Shown here in pieces: positions 29,611 through 37,967 of a stretch of 64,000 nt of DNA. Position 1 is the stretch's first letter. The number at the start of each line of letters is the position of its first letter. Origin of the DNA: Litchfieldia alkalitelluris (GTDB lineage Bacteria; Bacillota; Bacilli; Bacillales; Bacillaceae_L). The stretch spans positions 4,734,369 to 4,798,368 of the forward strand of contig NZ_KV917374.1 in the NCBI RefSeq assembly GCF_002019645.1, read 5' to 3'. The notes beneath the pieces were generated by a model. That model made no database searches and had not been told where the DNA came from. It saw nothing but the letters and a program-made list of their open reading frames with translations. Made by a program: the position numbers and the translations under genes.

Positions 29611-31317
29611 TCAAGATCCATCCACTTCATACAAATATATTCTCCAAGCTGAATCTTGATGGTCAAATACTCGTTTTAATAACAAGTTATTTTTTCCTGC
29701 ATTATTTATAGGAACGCTTGAGAAGATATAACGTCCTCCCATATTTTCAAAAGCCTTCGTATTTAATTCTAAGTGATTAATAACTTTGTCAGAGTTTTTT
29801 CTAAAATCATATTTCTTTCCTAACTCATCGACGAATAAATAACATCTACTTCCCCATTCATCGAAGTAAACTCTAATGTTCGGGTTCTTCTCTAACTCTT
29901 TTTCGATTATTCTTCTGAATTGGTATTTGTATGATAACGGATAAAAATTGTTATACGTATCTACCGTGTAAAATCCATTAAATTGTGCAATTGCCGGATG
30001 AAGTCCAATACTCGCAACTCGATACGATTTTTGTGGAAGGTCAATATAGTCTTTAATTTTATTAAACTGTTCCTCTGCGTAATATTCTTTAAACGAAGGT
30101 GTTCCTAAATACCTAAATACAATTTCTTCATTGAAAAGAAACAGAATCGATATTTGGCCGATAATCATAAAGCTAACAAACCTTCGCCATCTCCTTCCAA
30201 GACGACTAAGTATAAGACACGATAGTGCAAAAAGAAGATAAATGACGAGAGGTCTTAAAAAGTGGAAGCGTGCGAAATTAAAAGTTACAGCAATATTAAA
30301 GATTTCCTTAACCGGTTTCCATAGATTATTAAACCAAAAGGCGTACCAAATAGACAAAGCTATGTTAAATAAAAACAAGTAGATAAACCTTCTATGCTCA
30401 CGCCAGTTTTTTCGCTTCAGAATGACCCCTGTAGCAACCAACGTTAACGGAAGGATGTTAAAGGTATGTACTGTCATCACATGGTGATGTCCTAGTACGT
30501 AATTTTTAATAGATAAACGTAATGATCGCCAAACATCGTGTCTAGAAGAGATAAACTCACTTCGTTGAGTAGCTTCATGAGGAACAATAAGCGAAAAGAT
30601 TAATCGATAATCCACAATACAAAAAATAAGTGTCATAAAGAAAATACTTCCTAGGAACACGGGATTCCAGTCTCTACGGACAATTACATCTCTAACCCAT
30701 AGTAAACCGATCATTACAAGGAAAAAGATAAACCCAAGGACTAGACTTGAATAAAAAGGCAATAGTCCAAGTGCTAGCCATTCCCTCCAAGAATGTTTAC
30801 GATTTCGTATATTCAAGAATGCCCACAAGGCAAGAGGATGGCCGAGTGTACTCAGCATTCCAGATGGCCAGAAAGGAGTTAACGCAAAGGCAAGAGACAC
30901 TCCTACTATCATAAAGTGATTATTTTTTTCCTTAATAAAATGAGTTTTTAACAATAAGTACATCCCAATAAAAGCTATTACTCTTGTTAATGTTTGACTT
31001 AACGCATATGCAAGCATTGGCGGGAATAGTGCATGTAGCCAAACAATGACTGACAACTCTGAACCATAGGCTCCTCTAGATAAGTTTCCATTAATCACCT
31101 GTGGAATGGTTGCGTTAAGTTTCCCAAATACTTCACCGCTTTCCACTAATACACGATACCAAGCAATATTTGAATCCAAGTTATCATGATCCCGGATATG
31201 GGCGTCCTCTCCCAGAATAAATAACGGAGAAACATAGATAAAAATCAGTACAAGAGCAAACAAAATCTGTTTAGTTTCTTTTGAAGATTGAATGTTAACT
31301 GCTTTCAACACTAACAC
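29611..31317 (-). CDS. DUF6044/YkoS-like polytopic membrane protein
   Basis: A 568-residue membrane protein: a short cytoplasmic N-terminus, about 11-12 helices spread over residues ~18-405, then a ~165-residue C-terminal domain. The extracytoplasmic loop after helix 1 (IRDHDNLDSNIAWYRVL) with acidic residues recalls GT-C/YfhO-type transferases. I assign it to the YkoS/DUF6044 group from memory of that pattern. Possible role: cell-surface glycan or teichoic acid modification, not shown by the sequence. ATG-to-stop is preceded by few signals; it lies 44 bp after the dehI-like gene. Confidence 0.65.
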   Translation of the reverse strand: MLVLKAVNIQSSKETKQILFALVLIFIYVSPLFILGEDAHIRDHDNLDSNIAWYRVLVESGEVFGKLNATIPQVINGNLSRGAYGSELSVIVWLHALFPPMLAYALSQTLTRVIAFIGMYLLLKTHFIKEKNNHFMIVGVSLAFALTPFWPSGMLSTLGHPLALWAFLNIRNRKHSWREWLALGLLPFYSSLVLGFIFFLVMIGLLWVRDVIVRRDWNPVFLGSIFFMTLIFCIVDYRLIFSLIVPHEATQRSEFISSRHDVWRSLRLSIKNYVLGHHHVMTVHTFNILPLTLVATGVILKRKNWREHRRFIYLFLFNIALSIWYAFWFNNLWKPVKEIFNIAVTFNFARFHFLRPLVIYLLFALSCLILSRLGRRWRRFVSFMIIGQISILFLFNEEIVFRYLGTPSFKEYYAEEQFNKIKDYIDLPQKSYRVASIGLHPAIAQFNGFYTVDTYNNFYPLSYKYQFRRIIEKELEKNPNIRVYFDEWGSRCYLFVDELGKKYDFRKNSDKVINHLELNTKAFENMGGRYIFSSVPINNAGKNNLLLKRVFDHQDSAWRIYLYEVDGS

Positions 31318-31361
31318 CTAATTTTTCTAGTAATCTTTGTATTAGTATGTTTTTATTCCCT

Positions 31362-32198
31362 TTAAATATCCATAACAATTCTACGAAAGCACTCACCATC
31401 AATGATTAAATTAGCAATAAAATTGGAGAACATTGAAATGATACCCATAATACCGGCCACTTCCCCAGGAGAATAAACCGTCTGTAAATATTCCGATGTT
31501 AGCCTTATAGGATAAGGTGATAGCTCATGAACTAACTTTCTTGCATTTTCTTTTAGTTCATGCCCCAATAATGTATACTCTTCTGTTTTTATGACCTCTT
31601 TAAGAGATGGCCAAGTTTTCTCTAAGAAGCCCGGAAAGCATGCTAATGCCCGGTAATCACTTGCTGCATCATAGCTATTTTTAGTATCAATAATATCCTT
31701 TAAAACTACCTTAGTTGAATAATCTGCAGATGGAATATCAATCATATGTGGTTTTGGGAATCCTGGGAAAATTCCAGCCTGAATGAACCCCTCTATTTTC
31801 TTACCACCAGTAATTGGGCGATAGCCTAGGGCCTCTTCCCAGCTTATCGTCATTAATAAAAGCTTTGGATTTACATAGTTAAATACTAAAAGAACTCCCT
31901 TAATTCTATCGATTGTTTCTTTTGGGTAGAATTGATTCCACTTGATTTGTGGAGCATTAAAAGAAAGATGAGGATATCTAAGTTGGGCTGCTGCATCCTC
32001 CATGTTTTGAGTCAGCAAGTTGGTTCTTACTTGGTTCCAACCAAGTGTTAAGAACTGATCATAATGGGCCAATGTTCGAAATACAAAATTAACTATTGGT
32101 ACCTTCAATACGAATTTTATATCGTTATATAGAGTAGCTAATTTTCCAGTATCTTGATTGTCAAATATCTCTGGGATTCCAAACTGTGAGTTATGCAT
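31362..32198 (-). CDS. DehI-family 2-haloacid dehalogenase-like protein
   Basis: A 278-residue all-helical protein. The segment NSYDAASDYRALACFPGFL (Asp181) matches the DehI signature around the catalytic Asp189 of Pseudomonas putida DehI, a group I enzyme that hydrolyses both D- and L-2-haloacids by direct water attack. Two internal repeats are typical of the family, consistent with the first motif-like LRYPHLSFNAPQIKW. Haloacid activity is not proven, as many bacterial homologues have unknown substrates. ATG follows GGAGGAAG. Confidence 0.8.
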   Translation of the reverse strand: MHNSQFGIPEIFDNQDTGKLATLYNDIKFVLKVPIVNFVFRTLAHYDQFLTLGWNQVRTNLLTQNMEDAAAQLRYPHLSFNAPQIKWNQFYPKETIDRIKGVLLVFNYVNPKLLLMTISWEEALGYRPITGGKKIEGFIQAGIFPGFPKPHMIDIPSADYSTKVVLKDIIDTKNSYDAASDYRALACFPGFLEKTWPSLKEVIKTEEYTLLGHELKENARKLVHELSPYPIRLTSEYLQTVYSPGEVAGIMGIISMFSNFIANLIIDGECFRRIVMDI

Positions 32199-32358
32199 TT
32201 ATCTTCCTCCAGTTATTAAATGTTCTTCGCTTTTGTCTCAGCTAGTTTCTTCATTCGTTTAAAATTAAGGTTTTACGTAAACGCCTTTATTTACTTTATT
32301 TTCAAACTACCCTTTTCATGATAAGCGGAACAAATCAGGTTATATAATCAAAATTAAT

Positions 32359-32388
32359 AAGGCTGTTAGTAGTTAATCCAACAGCCTT
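32359..32388 (-). terminator. Terminator of the YjcZ-like gene
   Basis: AAGGCTGTT pairs perfectly with AACAGCCTT around a 12-nt loop; leftward RNA then has ATTAATTTT. Confidence 0.6.
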
Positions 32389-32423
32389 ACTTTAGTAGGT
32401 CATATATTAATTTAATTTTAAAG

Positions 32424-32501
32424 TTAGTAGCCAACGTAAGCTGTACCGACAATAATTAAAAGAATGAACAGTACAACGATCAATGCAAAACTGTTATGCA
32501 T
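32424..32501 (-). CDS. YjcZ/SscA-type spore peptide (25 residues)
   Basis: A 25-residue peptide: MHNSF followed by a hydrophobic helix (ALIVVLFILLIIVG) and TAYVGY. This FALIVVLFILLIIVG core is the hallmark of the YjcZ family, whose SscA member helps coat assembly and germination in B. subtilis. The ATG stands 7 bp after a perfect AAGGAGGTG and a terminator follows, which is strong support for such a short gene. It is probably expressed during sporulation and membrane-associated. Confidence 0.85.
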   Translation of the reverse strand: MHNSFALIVVLFILLIIVGTAYVGY

Positions 32502-32648
32502 TTAATAACACCTCCTTGTGTGTTACATGATCAGCTTATGCAGGAGGTGAGCGTTTGTATAGGCGTCAACCTATAAACTCCAAAATTTGGTGCAAATGCG
32601 GATAACTGATTTGATCTTAGGGGAATATTAGCCTAAAAGGAGTTGAGT

Positions 32649-32804
32649 ATGATGAAAAAAAGAAATGAAAATGACCAGCCTACAATCGCACCTGGCATGG
32701 ATGACCAGGAAGAGCTAGAACAAAAGGCTTCTGATGAAGAAATGAAAAAAGGGGAGTACACTGAAGTAACTACCCTTTCTTACGATGAAGTTGATCCAAG
32801 TTAA
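32649..32804 (+). CDS. 51-residue acidic peptide of unknown function
   Basis: ATG-ATG behind AAAAGGAG; 51 residues, strongly acidic in the middle (DDQEELEQKASDEEM), ending in LSYDEVDPS. No membrane segment or Cys. It is divergent from the YjcZ-like gene and ends in a perfect 24-bp palindromic terminator. No family recognised. Confidence 0.6.
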   Translation: MMKKRNENDQPTIAPGMDDQEELEQKASDEEMKKGEYTEVTTLSYDEVDPS

Positions 32805-32827
32805 TTAGTGGGGATATCCCCACTAAT
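32804..32827. terminator. Bidirectional palindromic terminator
   Basis: A perfect 24-bp palindrome (ATTAGTGGGGAT and its complement) lies between the rightward 51-residue gene and the leftward esterase gene, with TTTTTTAT to the right. Confidence 0.75.
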
Positions 32828-32843
32828 CTTTCCACATTTTTTA

Positions 32844-33803
32844 TTATAGCTTTAAAAACCTCTGAAGTGCTTTGTCAACAAGTCTTGGTAGTCCCTCGTG
32901 TCCAAATTCATGATACAAAAGGAGTTCTTTTTCAGATGTGATTTTATTGTATGCTGCAAATTGAGACGATGGTGGACAAATTAAATCAATCATGCCGGTC
33001 ACCCATAATACATTTGCCTTCACTCTGTCTGCAAAATTTTGAATGTCGATATAACCTAATTTCAGGAAGATCTCATCTTCTCTCTCATGATGAGGATCAA
33101 ACTTACGGAAATATTCTGCAATCTCAGCATAGGCAGAAGCGTTAATATCCATCTCCCACACACGTTTATAATCTGATAAAAATGGATAGCCACAAATCGC
33201 CATTTTCACTCTAGGCTCTAACGCAGCACATACTGTCGCAAGTGCCCCACCTTGGGACATACCGAATACTCCGATGCGGTTTTCATCTACATGCTCCATA
33301 GACATGAGAATTCTTGCTGCTTGAACAGTATCTAAAAACACCTGACGGAAATAAAAATTATCTGGATTTGGGTCATCGATCCCTCGAATAATATGACCTC
33401 TTAATGTATTACCTAAAACAGTCAGATTATCCTCTGAAAGACCACCTTGTCCCCTACAATCCATCGCTAAAACAGAAATACCATGCGCTGCATATGTAAT
33501 TTTATCAGACCAATCCCCACTATCGACAGAATAACCATGAAACATCACAAGTCCAGGACTATTCGGCTTAGGATTTTTTGGTTTAACATACTTACAATAA
33601 ACCCTTGCACCACCTACACCTGTAAAATAAAGATGATAACATTCAACAACATCAGTTTGAATGTCTGCAGGAATTAGTTCATAGTCAACACCCTGCTTTT
33701 CTACTTCCTTTAGCCCTCGTTCCCAATATGAGTCAAAATCACTTGGCTTAGGACTTTTACCCATATACTCTTTAAGTACATCAAGTGGCATATCAATATT
33801 CAT
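32844..33803 (-). CDS. CE7 acetyl xylan esterase/cephalosporin-C deacetylase
   Basis: A 319-residue alpha/beta esterase, the usual CE7 length. CE7 hallmarks: RGQGG in MDCRGQGGLSED (residues ~115-126), nucleophile elbow GMSQGG with Ser183, catalytic Asp in TGMIDLICPP (~269) and His in EFGHEGLP (~299). It deacetylates short xylo-oligosaccharides or similar small acetylated substrates inside the cell; no signal peptide. It is a single-gene unit. ATG follows AAGGGG. Confidence 0.93.
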   Translation of the reverse strand: MNIDMPLDVLKEYMGKSPKPSDFDSYWERGLKEVEKQGVDYELIPADIQTDVVECYHLYFTGVGGARVYCKYVKPKNPKPNSPGLVMFHGYSVDSGDWSDKITYAAHGISVLAMDCRGQGGLSEDNLTVLGNTLRGHIIRGIDDPNPDNFYFRQVFLDTVQAARILMSMEHVDENRIGVFGMSQGGALATVCAALEPRVKMAICGYPFLSDYKRVWEMDINASAYAEIAEYFRKFDPHHEREDEIFLKLGYIDIQNFADRVKANVLWVTGMIDLICPPSSQFAAYNKITSEKELLLYHEFGHEGLPRLVDKALQRFLKL

Positions 33804-33993
33804 TGTGATTCCCCTTTGTATAAAATGATCTATAACACCTGTTATCTAAATTAAAGCGGTTACATCTTTCTTTAAAAAAACTCTAACAGCTTACAACAGA
33901 AAGATATATGAATTATATCATGGGGAGCAAACTTAGTATAGTGGAACAACAAACTAAATATTAGTAACTATTTTTCTCGCAAGATAGACAAAT

Positions 33994-34032
33994 AAAAAGG
34001 CCTCATTTCAACATCATAGTTGAAAGAAGCCC
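33994..34032 (-). terminator. Terminator of the lipoprotein gene
   Basis: On the minus strand GGGCTTCTTTCAAC and GTTGAAATGAGGCC pair around a 6-nt loop, then TTTTTATTT. It lies 60 bp after the stop. Confidence 0.65.
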
Positions 34033-34094
34033 TTCTATTACCGCGCTCGCAACGCCAACGAACCAGCTAAGGCTCCTAACTTCTCCTCAGCACT

Positions 34095-34346
34095 TTATTT
34101 CTCACCAGGTTTAAATTCCAGTTCATTATTATAATACCTGTTATCAGCATCATATTTACCATTATCATGATTTTGATTTGGAGGAATAGGGTGAGTTTCA
34201 TCATTATTTAAGATCGTAGCATTATCATTATCATTATTATTCCTCATCGTTCCAAAATTGTCAGTGTCTCCGTTATTCATGTTACAAGCTGTTAGCATGC
34301 TGATTAACAAACACGCCGACATAAAAGAAAAGAACCACTTTCTCAT
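34095..34346 (-). CDS. Small Asn/Asp-rich lipoprotein
   Basis: An 83-residue exported lipoprotein. MRKWFFSF starts a signal peptide with hydrophobic core and lipobox LTAC (Cys at about residue 21), then a hydrophilic Asn/Asp-rich chain (NNGDTDNF, NNNDNDN) with no fold recognised. The ATG at 34346 follows GGAGGTG at 6 bp; a longer frame from 34367 would destroy the signal peptide. Resembles small Bacillus spore or germination-related lipoproteins, without proof. Confidence 0.75.
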   Translation of the reverse strand: MRKWFFSFMSACLLISMLTACNMNNGDTDNFGTMRNNNDNDNATILNNDETHPIPPNQNHDNGKYDADNRYYNNELEFKPGEK

Positions 34347-34425
34347 GTTACACACCTCCTTTTTCATATAAGGTAATTTCCACTCTTAATATGCTCGAAG
34401 GCTTTAATTTTTATCTATCAAAATC

Positions 34426-34456
34426 CAAAAAAGCGATAGAAATTAACCTATCGCTT
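34426..34456 (-). terminator. Terminator downstream of the DUF4129 remnant
   Basis: AAGCGATAG pairs with CTATCGCTT around AAATTAAC; leftward RNA then runs into TTTTTT. Confidence 0.88.
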
Positions 34457-34471
34457 AGAGTTTTAACTGAT

Positions 34472-34708
34472 TTAGTCCCTACTTCTCTTAGATCTGACCA
34501 CAAATGCCTTTATTTCCTTCATTATTTCATCGAATTTAGTAAGTTCCTGTTTTTCCACAGAGGCAAAGTCATACCTGACCTTTCGATAAGAGTTAATATC
34601 ATCCTTATATTTTGTAAGACCAACACGGTCAAACCATTCATCAATTGATTCTGAATCATTTCTCCCGACTTGATGCTTTTTCGTGAATTGGTGAACCTCT
34701 CCAACCAA
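34472..34708 (-). pseudogene. C-terminal remnant of a DUF4129-type protein
   Basis: The 78-codon frame (VHQFTKKHQVGRNDSESIDE, ..WFDRVG, SYRKVRYDFASVEKQ) looks like the cytoplasmic DUF4129 tail that follows a membrane or transglutaminase module in larger proteins. No ribosome binding site precedes the TTG, and the frame runs on upstream without a Met to a TAG near 34785. A strong terminator sits right after its stop. Best read as the 3' end of a gene whose body has been deleted. Confidence 0.55.
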
Positions 34709-35009
34709 ATAAATAGTTTTGATGGAGCATCCCTTATCTTAAATACAGTACAAATCGAGCGATCAAGCCACCGTCGGTGTCTCTAGTGCCCGGATAATAC
34801 TAATGAATGAAGTTTGAAATGTTCTTTTTGCCAATCCAGGAACTTTTGCCTACAAAGACAACCATTTCTTTTCAGAGATGGATTTTTGGTACGCTCGAAT
34901 AAAATAACGAGCTGCGATATTATAACTAGCTGATAAACTTCAAAAAAATAATAGATGATTTTACCTGAGAATGAGATAATTAGGAAAAATAGATAGACTC
35001 AAGGAGTGA
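34709..35009. other. 300-bp stretch without an intact gene
   Basis: It continues the decayed frame upstream of the DUF4129 remnant and holds the start region of the polysaccharide deacetylase gene (AAGGAGTG at 35001). No other feature is supported. Confidence 0.4.
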
Positions 35010-35642
35010 ATGATTTTGGCTCAGATAATTATAGATTCAGTTAACACATCGCAAAAAATGGTTGCGATTACATTCGATGATGGACCAAATCCTCTATATA
35101 CTAAACAGGTGCTAGATATTTTCCAAGAAGTATCTGGAAAAGCAACCTTTTATATGATAGGTGAACAAATGGACAAACATCCAGACGTTGTAAAAATGGT
35201 GGTATCTCAAGGGCATGAAATTGGAAATCACACGTTTACCCATCCCATGTTAACTAAGTTAAGCAGCGAGGATTGTTTTAAAGAGTTTGAGCAAACAGAT
35301 CTGTTAATACAAGAATTGACAGGGTCACGCCCTACTACCTTTAGACCACCTTACATTAATTATAATAATGAAACATTAGAGATGGCTGAAAAGTTTGGAT
35401 ACCATAGTATTGGTGCATTAAATATGGATGCTTTAGACTGGGAACAACCAGGTGTAGATCATATATTATTGAAATCACGTAACCATGTATCTAATGGCAG
35501 TATTTTACTCTTTCATGATGGGTTTGGAGATCGATCACAAACGATTGAAGCGGTTAGAGCATTAGTGTTTGAATTAAAGGAGCAAGGTTATCAGCTTGTT
35601 ACTGTTAGTGAGCTATTAATGGCTCAATCGAATTTTAGATGA
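35010..35642 (+). CDS. Polysaccharide deacetylase (NodB domain)
   Basis: A 210-residue CE4 NodB-homology protein. Motif 1 TFDDGP (about residues 21-26, catalytic base and metal Asp), motif 2 HTFTHP (metal His pair), motif 3 RPPYINYN and motif 5 LLFHDG are all intact, so it should be an active metal-dependent deacetylase. It has no signal peptide or anchor, unlike most peptidoglycan deacetylases. ATG at 35010 is only ~4 bp from AAGGAG; TTG at 35016 is a plausible alternative. A GC-rich repeat follows. Confidence 0.88.
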   Translation: MILAQIIIDSVNTSQKMVAITFDDGPNPLYTKQVLDIFQEVSGKATFYMIGEQMDKHPDVVKMVVSQGHEIGNHTFTHPMLTKLSSEDCFKEFEQTDLLIQELTGSRPTTFRPPYINYNNETLEMAEKFGYHSIGALNMDALDWEQPGVDHILLKSRNHVSNGSILLFHDGFGDRSQTIEAVRALVFELKEQGYQLVTVSELLMAQSNFR

Positions 35643-36081
35643 AATAACTAAGGTTAGCGAGTTTCATTCGCTGCAATCCACGCCCTTTCCGCGGGGGGTA
35701 CGGTGAGCCTCGTCGCAAGCTCACTTTGCCCCATACATCCCGCAGGAGTGGCGTGCTCTCCTATCATTCCAAACAAAACTTTATTCTCTATGGTGCAATT
35801 CTCGCCGCAAAAAGGGCTACGCAAGAAGAATTTTATATAGTAATAAAAGCATTCCTTATCTATAACCTCTCATAGTTAAGACGTTTTATCCGTTTATTTG
35901 GTTTCAACATCTGGGAAAATGGATGTGTATTTATACCGATTTTACTCAGCTAACATTCTATACCTATATTTTCAAACATTCACAAAGCTTTTATCTGCAC
36001 ATTAATGCTTCATAAGTGTATTTTGTCTATAAACTAGTATAAACTTTAGTTAATTAATCTTTTAAAACAGGAGGAGAACCT
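35643..36081. other. 440-bp intergenic region with one GC-rich repeat
   Basis: Holds the palindromic GC-rich element at 35650-35790; the remaining ~290 bp up to the thioesterase ribosome binding site show no gene or clear signal. Confidence 0.5.
35650..35790 (+). repeat. GC-rich palindromic interspersed repeat, copy 1
   Basis: CTGCAATCCACGCCCTTTCC followed by GCGGGGGG..GTGAGCC..CCCGCAGGAGTGGCGTG..CATTCCA. It is far more GC-rich than its surroundings and folds on itself (GCGGG/CCCGC). Related copies: 44493-44646 and 49440-49592. Confidence 0.75.
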
Positions 36082-36594
36082 ATGGAAAGCAAATATGTAA
36101 ATGAGTCTAGGGTTGTTCGTACGAGTAGGATTTTTCCAAATGATGTAAATAATCATAATACTCTATTTGGAGGCAAATTAATGAGCGATATGGATATGGT
36201 TGCCTCCATTTCAGCTACACGACATTGTCGAACCGAGTGTGTCACTGCTTCAACCGATTCCGTTGATTTTCTTCACCCAATTACCCCAGATGATTCAGTA
36301 TGCTTCGAGTCTTTCGTTACATGGACTGGTACGAGTTCCATGGAAATATTCGTAAAAATTATTGCAGAAAATTTAATATCTGGAGAACGACAAATAGCAG
36401 CTACTGCTTTTTTCACCTTTGTTGCCTTAGATAAAAATGGAAGACCATCAAAGGTTCCTCGTGTGATCCCTCAAACAAAAGAGGAAATTAAATTACACGA
36501 AACAGGGAAAGATAGAGCAGCACTTCGTAAGGAACACCGAAAAAAGAGTAAAGAGCTAGCCAGCTTCTTTACAACGGAAAAACCATGGGAATAG
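36082..36594 (+). CDS. Acyl-CoA thioesterase, hotdog fold (YkhA-like)
   Basis: A 170-residue acyl-CoA hydrolase. The conserved FPNDVNNHNTLFGGKLMSDMD (Asn/Gly active-site region) and AStDSVDFLHPI-type STDSVDFLHPITPDDSV segments define the YkhA/BACH branch. The C-terminus is a Lys/Arg-rich tail. It hydrolyses medium/long acyl-CoA in the cytoplasm; physiological substrate unknown. ATG follows GGAGGAG. It is followed 96 bp later by the DsbA/FrnE-family gene. Confidence 0.9.
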   Translation: MESKYVNESRVVRTSRIFPNDVNNHNTLFGGKLMSDMDMVASISATRHCRTECVTASTDSVDFLHPITPDDSVCFESFVTWTGTSSMEIFVKIIAENLISGERQIAATAFFTFVALDKNGRPSKVPRVIPQTKEEIKLHETGKDRAALRKEHRKKSKELASFFTTEKPWE

Positions 36595-36690
36595 TTACCA
36601 CACCTGTCCATAGGCAGTATAAGCTTAAACATTGGACTAAAAGAATAGCTAATAGGTATACTGAGGTTGAAATATAAGGAGGTAAATTCC

Positions 36691-37395
36691 ATGATTACAA
36701 TTGAAATGTGGACTGATTTTGCTTGACCATTTTGCTATATTGGCAAAAGGCGTCTGGAGGACGCTCTTAAACAAATTAAACACCCAGTTAACGTTGTCTA
36801 TCGATGCTTTGAATTGGACCCAACCATGGAGCGAGATGTAGACTATAATATTTATGAGAAACTTTCAGAAAAATATGGTATGAGCATTGAACAAGCTAAA
36901 TCTAATATTGACAACATGGTCAAAATGGCTAGTGAAGTTGGGTTAGATTATCGTTTTGATACAATGATTTTAACAAACACCTTTGATGCCCATAGACTTG
37001 TTATGTTTGCAAAGCAATTAGGACTGATGCAAGAAATGACTGAGCGGATTAATCGTGCTTTTTTCACTGAATCAAAACATATTGGTGATCATGCAACATT
37101 AATCGGGCTAGCTGAGGAAATTGGGCTCAATCGTAATGAAGTAGCTAACATGCTTGAAAGTGACTCAATGACTGAAGAAGTTCGCGCTGATGAACAAGAA
37201 GCTCGTCAACTCGGAATTAATAGTGTTCCTTTCTTTGTTATTAATAGAAAGTATGCAATAACAGGAGCACAGCCTACTGAAGTCTTTGTTGAAAATATTA
37301 AAACAATTATCGAACAAGAAGGCCCTTTTGAAAACTTATCCACTTCAGATGGCGTATCTTGTGACGAAGATGGTTGCGAAATCCCTAAGAAATAA
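36691..37395 (+). CDS. DsbA/FrnE-family thiol oxidoreductase with in-frame TGA at the first active-site Cys (possible selenoprotein)
   Basis: ATG 36691 follows AAGGAGG at 7 bp. The 234-codon frame is open except for TGA at codon 12 (36724-36726). It reads MITIEMWTDFA-[TGA]-PFCYIGKRRLEDAL: in this family the motif is CPFC, so TGA stands exactly at the first redox Cys and codon 15 is the second. The rest is intact: helical insert, NSVPFFVINRKYAITGAQP with the cis-Pro loop, and a C-terminal SCDEDGCEIPKK. A hairpin 3' of the TGA fits a bacterial SECIS. Either Sec is inserted, or TGC/TGT mutated to TGA. Translation from 36814 alone would lack the active site. Confidence 0.75.
36747..36768 (+). promoter_or_regulatory. 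SECIS-like hairpin downstream of the in-frame TGA
   Basis: GCGTC (36750-36754) pairs with GACGC (36760-36764) around the loop TGGAG, and the stem extends by AAG/CTT with one bulged T. The loop begins 29 nt after the TGA, inside the 16-37 nt range reported for bacterial SECIS elements, and has G in its second position. Pairing is read by eye; short stems are common by chance. Confidence 0.45.
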
Positions 37396-37812
37396 TAAGG
37401 AAAAATCGCGTTTCATTCTTTTATAAATACCTTAAAATGAGCAAATAAGGGAGCTTTGAGAAAACTTTGATAAATACAGGGAGAAATTCCCCTTATTTAG
37501 GACGAAGCAGCAAAAACAGCTTAAATAGAGGGAAAAATTCCCTCTATTTGCTTAAAAAACACGAAAATGATTCATTTTGCTTTGCTTAAGGGGAAATTTT
37601 CCCCCCCAAATCGAGTTCTATTCTGCATCTTAACGGGAAAAATTCCCCTTATATATCCAGAAAAGTTCAAGTCGATAATAGGTTCCTAAATTAAGGTACT
37701 AAATCACATATATTTAACTGACTATCCAATAATTATTTCATCCCCTGAGACTTACTACGAAAATTTTAAGTATAATTAGCTATTAAAGTTTCCAAAAGGT
37801 TGATAAATCAAT
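37396..37812. repeat. Gene-free region with GGGAAAAATTCCC palindrome array
   Basis: Between 37440 and 37655 at least four units follow the pattern TTAAxxGGGAAAAATTCCCCTTAT (about 37476, 37525, 37585, 37631), spaced 45-60 bp, each self-complementary. Same family as 9390-9575. The rest (37656-37812) shows no gene. Confidence 0.65.
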
Positions 37813-37855
37813 ATAAAACGCACTGTGAATTCTATAGTGAATTCAAGTGCGTTTT
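37813..37855 (-). terminator. Terminator of the SNF2 helicase gene
   Basis: AAAACGCACT pairs with AGTGCGTTTT, with GAATTC arms inside the loop. It works for leftward RNA from the SNF2 gene 110 bp away, and possibly for both directions. Confidence 0.75.
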
Positions 37856-37967
37856 CGTATTTGTTTGGACTGTTTGCACCTCTAAAGTAAACCCGTGAGA
37901 AATTCCAAGCTCTTTTTTATATTTAGGGAAATTCAAGCAATAAACAATCTCCCACAAAAAATTCACG

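Noticed and set aside
33852-33867. cre-like site (TGTAACCGCTTTAA on the minus strand) upstream of the CE7 esterase
   Set aside because: At least two core mismatches to the CcpA consensus; not strong enough to list as a site.
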